From positions 1,612,001 through 1,676,000 of the forward strand of contig NZ_CP150170.1 in assembly GCF_037963865.1 (NCBI RefSeq): DNA of 64,000 nt, read 5' to 3'. Made by a program: the position numbers and the translations under genes. The DNA is from Paenibacillus sp. FSL R10-2734 (GTDB lineage Bacteria > Bacillota > Bacilli > Paenibacillales > Paenibacillaceae). The notes under the pieces are model-generated. The model was not told the DNA's origin and did no database searches. It was given only the letters and a program-made list of their open reading frames with translations. Each line of letters begins with the position of its first letter. Position 1 is the first letter of the stretch. Positions 26,297 through 33,991 of this stretch are shown in pieces.

Positions 26297-27829
26297 ATGG
26301 AGTCTTCAATCACATACGCGAATCCGATACTTCCAGGCTTCTATCCCGATCCAAGTATCACTCGGGCAGGGGATGACTACTATTTAGTGTGTAGCTCTTT
26401 TGAATATTTTCCTGGGGTACCAATATTTCATAGTCAGGATTTAATTCACTGGACACAGATAGGTCATGTCCTAGATCGTATAAGTCAACTAGATACACGT
26501 AAAAGCAAGAGCTCTGGAGGGATATTTGCCCCAACTATCCGGTATCATGAAGGAACGTTTTACATGATAACGACCGAAGTACACGGGAAAGGGAACTTCT
26601 ATGTTACGGCTACGGACCCTGCGGGTCCGTGGTCAGATCCGATTAGCATCCCTTATGGAGGCATTGACCCTTCTCTAATGTTTGATGAGGATGGAAAGGT
26701 ATATGTCACCACGCAGCAGGGTGCAGATTATGATTCTCATGTCATTCAATATGAAATTGATATTGCGACGGGGAGGGCATTAACGAAGCCTGCTGTCATC
26801 TGGACCGGAGATGGTGGGCCTTGGACGGAAGGGCCGCATTTGTACCGAATAAATGGACTGTATTATATCATGAGTGCTTCAGGAGGAACGGCTAAAGAAC
26901 ATCGCGAGATCATTGGCCGTAGTTCCTCACCATACGGACCCTTTGAACCATTGCCGCATCCGATACTGACCCATAGCCGTACAGAGAATGCGATTCAATA
27001 TTTAGGGCATGCCGATTTGATTGAAGATCAGAACGGGGATTGGTGGGCCGTATTTCTCGGAGTACGACTGGTGGAATCCAAGTATACCGTGCTTGGGCGG
27101 GAGACTTTTCTAGCTCCTGTTAGCTGGAACGAAGACGGATGGCCCATGATCGATAATAACGAAGACACCGTAGGACTGGAAATGAAGGTTCCGCGTGTAC
27201 CTGGCTCATCGCCTAAACCTGCTTCTAATGGACGATATGATTTTGATGATGAAGTATTGCCGTTCGCAATGACCTTTCTGCGTAATCCGGCTGAGGGAAG
27301 CTGGTCTCTAAATGAACGTCCGGGCTGGTTATCTCTTCGGGGTCAACCTGAAGGTCTCAGTGATATCGGGCAGATGGCCTTTATAGGAAGAAGGCAGCAG
27401 TATACTTCAGCAGAATGGAGTGCACTACTGGATTTCAACCCTTCCGTAGACGGTGAGGAGGCTGGACTTTGCGCTAGATTGGATGAGCATGCACATTATG
27501 AAATTTCTCTATCGCAAAGAAAAGGAAAAAGGGTTATCGCAGCTCGTTTAACCATTGATGGAACCGCACATGTAGCGGCAGAGGTTCCAACTACTGCTGG
27601 GCATCTGTATCTGAAAATTCGGGCGGAGCTAACGGAATATGGCTTACTTTATTCTACGGATGGGCAGGAATGGATCGAGCTATCTTCAGCACCAGCATAT
27701 CCACTATCCCCTCAAGCTGTGCGTGGGAACGGATTTACGGGTGTCCTTATTGGCCTTTATGCGACAGGTCATGGCAAAGTGGCTGAGGTACCCGCCTACT
27801 TTGATTGGTTCGACTATCGTTCATCATGA
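26297..27829 (+). CDS. GH43 family beta-xylosidase/arabinofuranosidase
   Basis: A 510-residue intracellular enzyme (no signal peptide). The five-bladed propeller (about 1-320) begins with NPILPGFYPDPSI, where the Asp is the catalytic base; GGIDPSL holds the pKa-modulating Asp; and WTEGPHLY holds the acid Glu. The C-terminal 190 residues form the beta-sandwich common in GH43 xylosidases. It would release xylose (or arabinose) from imported oligosaccharides. It sits between the transporter and the GH10 gene, matching the xynB position in the Paenibacillus aldouronate gene cluster. Confidence 0.92.
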   Translation: MESSITYANPILPGFYPDPSITRAGDDYYLVCSSFEYFPGVPIFHSQDLIHWTQIGHVLDRISQLDTRKSKSSGGIFAPTIRYHEGTFYMITTEVHGKGNFYVTATDPAGPWSDPISIPYGGIDPSLMFDEDGKVYVTTQQGADYDSHVIQYEIDIATGRALTKPAVIWTGDGGPWTEGPHLYRINGLYYIMSASGGTAKEHREIIGRSSSPYGPFEPLPHPILTHSRTENAIQYLGHADLIEDQNGDWWAVFLGVRLVESKYTVLGRETFLAPVSWNEDGWPMIDNNEDTVGLEMKVPRVPGSSPKPASNGRYDFDDEVLPFAMTFLRNPAEGSWSLNERPGWLSLRGQPEGLSDIGQMAFIGRRQQYTSAEWSALLDFNPSVDGEEAGLCARLDEHAHYEISLSQRKGKRVIAARLTIDGTAHVAAEVPTTAGHLYLKIRAELTEYGLLYSTDGQEWIELSSAPAYPLSPQAVRGNGFTGVLIGLYATGHGKVAEVPAYFDWFDYRSS

Positions 27830-27871
27830 GTCGAATGCTAAATATATGTGCGTTTGTAGGGAGGGAACTTG

Positions 27872-28891
27872 ATGAGACAAGCTAGCGATTTTACAGAGCC
27901 TGCACTAAAGACAGTGTTCTTAGAGGATTTCAAGATTGGTGCAGCCGTCAACCCATTAACGATACAATCACAGGAGCACTTACTTGCCTATCATTTCAAC
28001 AGCATTACCGCTGAGAATGAGATGAAGTTTGAAAGTCTACATCCGTTGGAGGATATTTATAACTTTGGGGCGGCAGACCAGCTGGTTGCCTTCGCCCGGA
28101 AACATCAGATGGCGATGCGCGGACATACCTTGATCTGGCACAATCAGACTACGGATTGGCTGTTCGAGGATAAGAATGGGGGACCTGTAAGCAAAGAGGC
28201 TTTGCTTGCACGAGTTAAGTCACATATTCAAACTGTGGTAGGGCGTTACAAGGAAGATATTTATGCTTGGGATGTTGTAAATGAGGTAATCGCTGATGAA
28301 GGAGAAGAGCTTCTTCGTCAGTCGAAGTGGTTGGATATTGTCGGGCCGGATTTTATCGCCAAGGCGTTTGAATTCGCCCATGAAGTTGATCCGAAGGCTT
28401 TGTTATTCTACAACGACTATAACGAATCTCATCCACAAAAGCGTGACAAAATTTATCAATTGGTAAAGTCGCTGCTGGATCAGGGTGTGCCAATTCACGG
28501 CGTCGGATTGCAAGCACACTGGAATTTATACGATCCGAGCCTAGATGATATTCGTGCAGCGATTGAGAAATATGCATCCTTAGGACTTCAGCTCCAACTG
28601 ACAGAGCTAGATGTATCCATGTTCCGTTTCGATGATAAACGTATGGATTTAAAGGCAGCGCCGGCTGATTTGCTTGAACTGCAGGCAGACCGATATGAAG
28701 CGATGTTCGCATTGCTGAGAGAATACCGCGACGTGATTAGCTCCGTTACGTTCTGGGGAGCAGCGGATGACTATACTTGGCTGGATGATTTCCCTGTTCG
28801 TGGACGGAAGAACTGGCCATTTCTATTCGATGAGGGCCATCATCCAAAACTAGCCTTCCACCGACTGATCACCTCTGCTACAAAATCATAG
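27872..28891 (+). CDS. intracellular GH10 endo-1,4-beta-xylanase
   Basis: A 339-residue (beta/alpha)8 GH10 xylanase without a signal peptide. Acid/base Glu is in WDVVNEV and nucleophile Glu in LQLTELDVSM; MRGHTLIWHNQ and the closing TFWGAADDYTWL segment are also family signatures. It starts at ATG 27872 with GGGAGGG upstream; a TTG one codon earlier is unlikely. The cytosolic location implies that it trims oligosaccharides imported by the adjacent transporter, like XynA2 of Paenibacillus sp. JDR-2. It is the last gene of the operon. Confidence 0.93.
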   Translation: MRQASDFTEPALKTVFLEDFKIGAAVNPLTIQSQEHLLAYHFNSITAENEMKFESLHPLEDIYNFGAADQLVAFARKHQMAMRGHTLIWHNQTTDWLFEDKNGGPVSKEALLARVKSHIQTVVGRYKEDIYAWDVVNEVIADEGEELLRQSKWLDIVGPDFIAKAFEFAHEVDPKALLFYNDYNESHPQKRDKIYQLVKSLLDQGVPIHGVGLQAHWNLYDPSLDDIRAAIEKYASLGLQLQLTELDVSMFRFDDKRMDLKAAPADLLELQADRYEAMFALLREYRDVISSVTFWGAADDYTWLDDFPVRGRKNWPFLFDEGHHPKLAFHRLITSATKS

Positions 28892-28922
28892 AGCGGCCAA
28901 GCTGCTCAAATAGTGAACCATG

Positions 28923-28962
28923 AACCCGTCCTTATATTTATTTAAGGGCGGGTTATTATAAT
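28923..28962 (+). terminator. terminator of the xylan operon
   Basis: AACCCGTCCTTA pairs with TAAGGGCGGGTT around an 8-base loop, followed by the weak T-rich stretch ATTATAAT. Confidence 0.65.
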
Positions 28963-29003
28963 ATTGATAGGTTAGGAGATTGGATCTCAAAGGGAGGATT
29001 ACA

Positions 29004-29798
29004 GTGAACCTCACAATTAGAACGATACTGGAAGAGTTAATGGGAACTGTGGAACAGATAGATGGAACTGTGGATACGCTTAAGCCTGGGAATCCAGAAA
29101 CTGAGATAACAGGGATTGTTACGGCGTTCTGCGCTACGCAATATGTTGTGGAACGCGCGATGGCTATGGGAGCCAACTTGCTGATTACGCATGAGGGTGT
29201 GTTTTATAACCATCATGAGCCATGCGAGTGGTTAGATGGTGATCCTGTGTACCGCGGAAAACTAAGTTTGATCGAGCGTTCCGAAGTAGCTATTTTTCGT
29301 TATCATGATTATTGGCATCGGCATAAACCGGATGGGATCATGGTGGGCTTGCTGCGAGAGCTTGAGTGGTCAGCCTATGTGGATGAGCAGCAACCTGCTG
29401 CTACGATCCTAACGATTCCTGCCATGACAATAAGTGAAGCGGCTCAGTATATAAAAAGAAAGCTAGGCATTCCCTATGTACGTGTTGCCGGCGACTTATC
29501 TCAGACATGCAGACATGTGGGGATTTTAGTAGGTTACAGAGGGGGCGGAACGATGGCTATTCCTCTTTTTAATCAACATAATCTTGATTTAATTATTGCT
29601 GGTGAAGGACCCGAGTGGGAAACTCCGGAATATGTGAGGGATGCAGTCCACCAAGGCAGATTAAAAGCGCTGATTATGTTAGGCCATGCGGAGAGTGAAG
29701 CTCCAGGGATGAAATATTTAGCTGAAATCCTCGCAGAGAAATACCCAATGATTCCTACCTTTTTCATTGCTGAACAACCGATCTATCAGCTGGTTTAA
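29004..29798 (+). CDS. Nif3-like dinuclear metal centre protein
   Basis: A 264-residue member of the NIF3/DUF34 family. The metal-binding segment LLITHEGVFYNHHEP is visible near residue 55, RYHDYWHRHKPDG near residue 98, and IIAGEGPEWE near 203 with LGHAESE close to the end. Family members bind two metals and may act as metal chaperones or GTP cyclohydrolase-like hydrolases; function is unproven. The GTG at 29004 has AAGGGAGG upstream and starts the alignable region; the TTG at 28980 covers that ribosome binding site. Confidence 0.82.
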   Translation: MNLTIRTILEELMGTVEQIDGTVDTLKPGNPETEITGIVTAFCATQYVVERAMAMGANLLITHEGVFYNHHEPCEWLDGDPVYRGKLSLIERSEVAIFRYHDYWHRHKPDGIMVGLLRELEWSAYVDEQQPAATILTIPAMTISEAAQYIKRKLGIPYVRVAGDLSQTCRHVGILVGYRGGGTMAIPLFNQHNLDLIIAGEGPEWETPEYVRDAVHQGRLKALIMLGHAESEAPGMKYLAEILAEKYPMIPTFFIAEQPIYQLV

Positions 29799-29883
29799 CT
29801 CGTCGAAATCAAAACCGAAGAATAAATTTGCATATTATGGAGAAAATGATTGGAAACCAGGTCACTGAGAAAGGAGTGTTTCA

Positions 29884-30057
29884 ATGGAAATTCCTTTGGA
29901 GGCTGATGAAGTGTTAAGTCGGATCAAAAAGCTGCAAACCGACGGAAGCTCGATCAGCAAAAAACAAGTAAAGCAAAGCGATCCTGATCTTATGAGAAGT
30001 GCGCTGTTCTTTTATCCAAGCTGGGAGCATGCATTGAAAAACGCCGATCTTTTGTAG
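29884..30057 (+). CDS. 57-residue protein with a single SW-A-L repeat-like motif
   Basis: A small gene with a good ribosome binding site (AAAGGAG, seven bases before ATG). The product has an amphipathic helix (VLSRIKKLQTDGSSISKKQV), then SDPDLMRSALFFYPSWEHALKNADLL. This pattern, helix-G-x-x-(I/L)-x-x-K-x-V-x-x-x-x-P-x-L-x-x-x-A-x-x-x-(F/Y)-x-S-W-x-x-A-L, is reminiscent of homing-endonuclease-associated repeats; the match is from memory, not a search. It is followed by a strong terminator. No function can be assigned. Confidence 0.6.
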   Translation: MEIPLEADEVLSRIKKLQTDGSSISKKQVKQSDPDLMRSALFFYPSWEHALKNADLL

Positions 30058-30076
30058 CCGCATGATTCTATGAAGG

Positions 30077-30122
30077 AGCCGAGTGGTTCAGAGATGGTTC
30101 TCTGATAACCGCTTGGCTTTTT
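30077..30122 (+). terminator. terminator after the 57-residue gene
   Basis: Outer stem GCCGAGTGGTT with AACCGCTTGGC (G-T pairs) and an inner CAGAGA/TCTCTG hairpin, followed by TTTTTC. Confidence 0.8.
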
Positions 30123-30297
30123 CGCTTGGTTCAGCACGTTTTTCTTAAAAAAAACGAGTAAACAAGAGAAAAAGAGAGAGAAAATGACGAGTATATGCAA
30201 TATGAAATGAAAAGTACTACATTCTACTTTATTTTGGCTAGATCGCTCCTTTACAAGCAACCTTACACGGAGTATGATTCATGACATAACCGATAAT

Positions 30298-30500
30298 TAC
30301 ATATGAAATCCGCTTAATTTCCGTTCAGGAAAGCGGGGGAACCAACAACTGGGAATCGATGTTACAGTCGGTACTAGTTATGGGGTGAATCCTGTTCCTG
30401 GTGCATAGTAATGCATCCATGCAGGTAGGGCAACTCTCACTGCCCGAATCCGACAGCTAACCTCGTAAGCGTATGGAGAGAGGATGAATGGCGTATTTCA
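30298..30500 (+). ncRNA. ydaO/yuaA riboswitch (cyclic di-AMP)
   Basis: The conserved core of the ydaO aptamer is readable in order: AATCCGCTTAA, GCGGGGGAACCAA, TGGGGTGAATC, the hairpin GGGCA...TGCCC followed by GAATCCGACAGCTAACCTCG, then TAAGCGTATGGAGAG. A closing stem CATATG (30300-30305) with CGTATG (30470-30475) and a CCGCTT/AAGCGG stem with inner TTTCC/GGAAA are present. This family binds c-di-AMP and normally turns expression off. An intrinsic terminator follows at 30511 and the alpha/beta-hydrolase-fold gene starts at 30594. Confidence 0.93.
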
Positions 30501-30510
30501 CGATGAATAG

Positions 30511-30538
30511 CCACAGAGAATCCCTCTGTGGTTTTTTG
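30511..30538 (+). terminator. expression-platform terminator of the ydaO riboswitch
   Basis: CCACAGAG-AATC-CCTCTGTGG followed by six T. The AGAGGAT at the aptamer's 3' end (within 30476-30485) could pair with ATCCCTCT of the terminator as an antiterminator, consistent with ligand-induced termination. Confidence 0.88.
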
Positions 30539-30593
30539 CTGCGTTCAAAAGCAGATATAGTTATTGGATCTATTTATGAAAGAGGTGTTACCT

Positions 30594-31403
30594 TTGCCTA
30601 TTGCTAAACTGAATGGAACTTCACTCTATTATGAAATCAATGGTACAGGGACTCCGGTTGTTTTTATCCACGGTCATGGATTGACACATAGTATGTTCAA
30701 GCCTCAGCTGGAGTATTTTTCTGATAAATATAAAGTGATTCTGTGCGATTTACGGGGGAATGGAAAGTCAGGTGAGCTGCTGCAGGCCCCAAACGAGATT
30801 ATTGAAACTCAATGTCTAGATCTAATTATGCTATTGAATGATTTGGGCATCCGCGAAGCGGTTTTTGTGGGAATTGCTTACGGTGGTCTGGTCGTTCAAC
30901 ATATTGCGAAACAATATCCTGAGCGGGTAAAAGCGATTGTCGTTGTGGATAGCTTCTGTAGAAGTCAGGCGTCAACGATTATAGGTAAAATCCAGCTTAT
31001 GGCTGCTTATTGTAGTTGGCTAATGTATTACGCCCCAAGTGAGCTGATCCTGCCTTCGATTCGTATGATGTATCGGGAGCGCTGGAACCTGGCCTATAAC
31101 GAGATTAGAAGAGGACTTCTCGACAAACGTCCACGGGAATTGTACCGGCAAAGGCTGGCTACGAGCCATGTGGATTACACTAGATGCTTAAAGACTTTTA
31201 AGCGTCCCGCGTTATGTATTGTGGGTGACTTCAGTGAATTCGGAGTCAATTGTATGAAGGATGTGGTGTCTCAGCTGCCTCAAGCTCAGTTAGCGATTAT
31301 TCCTAACGCATTAGATCCTAGTAATCTGTGTCAGCCGGAGAAATTTAATGCTATTCTTCAGCGGTTTTTGGAGAAGCAGCAGGGAACTCAGCAGATTAGT
31401 TGA
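30594..31403 (+). CDS. alpha/beta-hydrolase-fold protein lacking the catalytic triad
   Basis: A 269-residue protein whose fold signatures are clear: VVFIHGHG oxyanion strand, DLRGNGKS, and an elbow VFVGIAYGGLVVQ. However, the nucleophile of G-x-S-x-G is Ala (GIAYG). The usual acid in the VVGxxD segment reads VGDFSEF, and the usual Gly-His of the PNAGHxSNLxxPExF motif reads NALDPSNLCQPEKF. So all three triad positions appear replaced. The TTG at 30594 is chosen for its AAAGAGGTG at six bases; the ATG at 30576 lacks such a site. Expression is governed by the c-di-AMP riboswitch upstream. It is probably a non-catalytic binding or signalling protein (inference). Confidence 0.85.
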   Translation: MPIAKLNGTSLYYEINGTGTPVVFIHGHGLTHSMFKPQLEYFSDKYKVILCDLRGNGKSGELLQAPNEIIETQCLDLIMLLNDLGIREAVFVGIAYGGLVVQHIAKQYPERVKAIVVVDSFCRSQASTIIGKIQLMAAYCSWLMYYAPSELILPSIRMMYRERWNLAYNEIRRGLLDKRPRELYRQRLATSHVDYTRCLKTFKRPALCIVGDFSEFGVNCMKDVVSQLPQAQLAIIPNALDPSNLCQPEKFNAILQRFLEKQQGTQQIS

Positions 31404-31442
31404 TCTATTAGAGTAAATTGGAGTAAACATTGAAGAATGCAT

Positions 31443-31541
31443 AAACGCGTCGGCGTCTTTAGATGGACGGCTAGCGTTTAAGCGAGAAATAAGGGCGTCC
31501 CATAGCCGGGGGGAATGAACTGGCTGCGGGGCGTTCTTTTG
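31443..31541 (+). terminator. two stacked hairpins ending in a terminator
   Basis: A first stem (31443-31479, AAACGC...GCGTTT) is followed by a second (GGGCGTCCCATAGCC against GGCTGCGGGGCGTTC, 31493-31536, with mismatches) and TTTT. It ends the riboswitch-controlled transcript. Confidence 0.6.
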
Positions 31542-31587
31542 TATGGAATTATAGGGAGGATTTCCCTAAAGCATTGGATATCAAACT

Positions 31588-31640
31588 AAAAGCTGGCTCA
31601 AAGGTAGTCAATACTACGGATGAGCCAGCCTTTATTCTAC
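31588..31640 (-). terminator. terminator of the ArsP-like permease gene
   Basis: GCTGGCTCA (31592-31600) pairs with TGAGCCAGC (31621-31629), with an inner TAGT/ACTA pair; on the minus strand it is followed by TTTTAGTTT. Confidence 0.75.
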
Positions 31641-31665
31641 TTCTACTCGCATGAATGTTGAGAAT

Positions 31666-32745
31666 TTACAAGAACAGTACACCTACAATGCCACTTAAAA
31701 TCCCTAACCCTACGACTGAGCCAAATACGAACCAGATCACCCGACGTGGGAAGGAACGATACACCATAAGCATAGAAGGCAAGCTTATGGAGGGAAGCGT
31801 GACAAGCAGCGCACCTGCAGCTCCTGTACCGAGACCAAAGGAAAGAAAGGTTCCGATAATAGGGATTTCAGCCGCGGTTGGAATGACAAACAGTGTGCCG
31901 GCAATGGCGAAAATAATAATAGCAAGAATGCCATTCGTAATGCCCTCCCCAAGAACAGGGAACATCCAAGCCCGTGCTGCACCTAGCAGAAGAACAGTAA
32001 TGATATAGGCGGGTACCACCGTTATCAGCATGGAACCAGCACTTTTTAACCAGCGAATAATTAGTGATCCATCAGGATCGACTGTCTTGCTCACGGTTTC
32101 ATCTATCGTTTGCGGAACGGAGGAGTCTTCAGCAAACTTATTCGCGAAATGACTAACCGCAAAGGTTAGGATTAAGCCAAACACTACACGCATCAATGTG
32201 AACTTCCAAGAGAGAACGAAGGTCATGAAGATCAACGTAGCCGGATTGAGCACAGGATTGCCTAACCAGAAGGCCAAGCTAGCACCAATTGAGACGTTCT
32301 TTTTACGTAAGCCTACGGCAATCGGAGCAGCACAGCAGGTGCACATCATTCCCGGTAAAGAAGCGATTCCGCCTAGAGCGGTGCTTTTGAAATTTGCCTT
32401 ACCCAGCATGTTGAGCAGCCATTTGGACGGAAGTAGTACTTGGATCAAGGAGCCTAACAATATCCCAAGAACAGCTGCTTTCCATACGGATTTGAAATAC
32501 GTCAGGGCATAATCCCAAGCACTCTGAAAGGATGGATCAGGCGCATTTGCTTGGTCTCCGGTCAAAATCGAAGAGCCGATGGAATGCTCCGTCGCAGCTA
32601 TGGTTGCTTTCTGAGAATAAGGCCACCATTTGACATAGGACAGACCCGCTACAGCTATGAACACGAAGATAAGCACCAACAGCACTGCCTTAAAATGCGC
32701 AGGACGCTTGGTGCTGAGAGAAGAATCATTAGAAACAGCTGACAT
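31666..32745 (-). CDS. ArsP/DUF318-type permease
   Basis: A 359-residue integral membrane protein with about nine to ten hydrophobic segments, in two blocks (about 75-190 and 240-355) separated by a polar loop rich in Asp/Ser/Val. The motif PGMMCTCCAAPIAVGLRKK matches the cysteine-containing TCCxxP signature of the ArsP_1 family (PF03773), whose members export methylated arsenicals or other thiophilic species. The ATG at 32745 is chosen because GGAGG lies upstream (12-base spacing); the ATG at 32787 has none. It is divergent from selD, which could hint at selenium-related traffic, but this is inference. Confidence 0.8.
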   Translation of the reverse strand: MSAVSNDSSLSTKRPAHFKAVLLVLIFVFIAVAGLSYVKWWPYSQKATIAATEHSIGSSILTGDQANAPDPSFQSAWDYALTYFKSVWKAAVLGILLGSLIQVLLPSKWLLNMLGKANFKSTALGGIASLPGMMCTCCAAPIAVGLRKKNVSIGASLAFWLGNPVLNPATLIFMTFVLSWKFTLMRVVFGLILTFAVSHFANKFAEDSSVPQTIDETVSKTVDPDGSLIIRWLKSAGSMLITVVPAYIITVLLLGAARAWMFPVLGEGITNGILAIIIFAIAGTLFVIPTAAEIPIIGTFLSFGLGTGAAGALLVTLPSISLPSMLMVYRSFPRRVIWFVFGSVVGLGILSGIVGVLFL

Positions 32746-32803
32746 AACTCTGAATAACCTCCAAGTAAAAAATATCAAGGTTCCCATTATAGCATAATGA
32801 AAT

Positions 32804-32819
32804 CAAAGCGCTAGCTTTG
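32804..32819. promoter_or_regulatory. palindrome in the permease-selD divergent region
   Basis: CAAAGC-GCTA-GCTTTG is an inverted repeat with six-base arms between the divergent genes, just ahead of the selD promoter. It could be an operator; no regulator is identified. Confidence 0.35.
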
Positions 32820-32823
32820 TATT

Positions 32824-32852
32824 TTGTACATTGCTGTCTACTGATGTAAGAT
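32824..32852 (+). promoter_or_regulatory. candidate sigma-A promoter of selD
   Basis: TTGTAC (32824-32829), a 17-base spacer and TAAGAT (32847-32852), 40 bases before the selD start. Confidence 0.5.
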
Positions 32853-32891
32853 TAAAGATATTCGACATTAACTATTTAAAGGAGCTGAGTC

Positions 32892-33953
32892 ATGATGTCT
32901 CAAGCCGAAACCATAAAATTGACTTCATTATCTTCAAAAGGGGGCTGCGGCTGCAAAATCGGTCCCGCCGATCTCATGCAGGTTATTCGCAGTTTGCCAC
33001 CAACGGTACCTAACCCCGATCTACTTGTAGGTCTGGATACCAGTGATGATGCTGGTGTGTACCGTTTAAGCGATGAACTAGCGTTAGTACAAACGGTTGA
33101 TTTTTTCACGCCGATCGTGGACGACCCTTATTCCTTTGGTCAAATTGCAGCAGCCAATGCGTTAAGTGATATTTATGCTATGGGTGGAAAGCCGCTTACG
33201 GTGCTTAATATTGTGGCCTTCCCTATTTCTGTTCTGGACAAAAGCATTCTCGGTGATATTTTGCGCGGTGCAGCTGATAAAGTGCAGGAAGCAGGAGCGA
33301 CACTTGTAGGCGGACATTCGATTGATGATAAAGAGCCCAAGTTTGGATTGGCCGTTACAGGCCTTGTGCATCCGGATAAAGTAAGAACGAATGCAGGTGC
33401 ACAGGTGGGGGATAAACTGATTTTGACAAAACCTATCGGTGTGGGCATCTTAACTACTTCTATTAAAAAGGATCAGTTATCTCCAGAAGAAACCACACGC
33501 CTTACCACAGTAATGTCTACATTAAATAAAAAAGCGGCTGAAATCATGGAGCCTTATGATGTACATGCTTGTACAGATGTTACCGGATTTGGGCTGCTGG
33601 GACATGCCTCGGAAATGGCCAAAGGGAGCAATCACGGACTGATTATTCGTCAAAGTGATGTACCGATGCTGCCAAGAGTAAGAGAGCTTGCGGAACAGGG
33701 ATTTGTTCCAGGAGGTACTAAGAATAACTTTGCCCATTTGGAGGGCAGCATTCTTTATCCGGAAGAAATGGACCAATTGAGCCGTTATATACTGTGTGAT
33801 GCTGTGACTTCAGGCGGACTACTGATTTCTGTTGCTCCTGAACAAAGTGAAGCTTTGTTAAAAGAGTTAGTAGATGCAGGCGTTGAAGCGGCGTTGATCG
33901 GAGAGGTAACAGAAGACCATCCGGGTCAGATTGCAGTTATAGCTGCGCAATAA
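32892..33953 (+). CDS. selD: selenide, water dikinase (selenophosphate synthetase)
   Basis: A 353-residue enzyme making selenophosphate from selenide and ATP. Near the N-terminus the catalytic loop reads SSKGGCGCKIGP, with Cys rather than selenocysteine at the active position; LVGLDTSDDAGVYRL, GGKPLTVLNIVAFP and LVGGHSIDDKEPKFGLAVTG are family signatures. Either of two adjacent ATGs (32892 or 32895) could be used, with AAAGGAGCTGAG upstream. It leads an operon with mnmH and a cysteine desulfurase, so selenium is routed to tRNA selenouridine. Confidence 0.95.
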   Translation: MMSQAETIKLTSLSSKGGCGCKIGPADLMQVIRSLPPTVPNPDLLVGLDTSDDAGVYRLSDELALVQTVDFFTPIVDDPYSFGQIAAANALSDIYAMGGKPLTVLNIVAFPISVLDKSILGDILRGAADKVQEAGATLVGGHSIDDKEPKFGLAVTGLVHPDKVRTNAGAQVGDKLILTKPIGVGILTTSIKKDQLSPEETTRLTTVMSTLNKKAAEIMEPYDVHACTDVTGFGLLGHASEMAKGSNHGLIIRQSDVPMLPRVRELAEQGFVPGGTKNNFAHLEGSILYPEEMDQLSRYILCDAVTSGGLLISVAPEQSEALLKELVDAGVEAALIGEVTEDHPGQIAVIAAQ

Positions 33954-33991
33954 CAAAACCTAAGAAGTTAGTCACCAGAGGAGAGAGTGCA

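Noticed and set aside
30012..30260. 82-codon minus-strand frame with a hydrophobic stretch
   Set aside because: It overlaps the 57-residue gene and its terminator on the other strand; hydrophobicity comes from A-rich DNA read in reverse.
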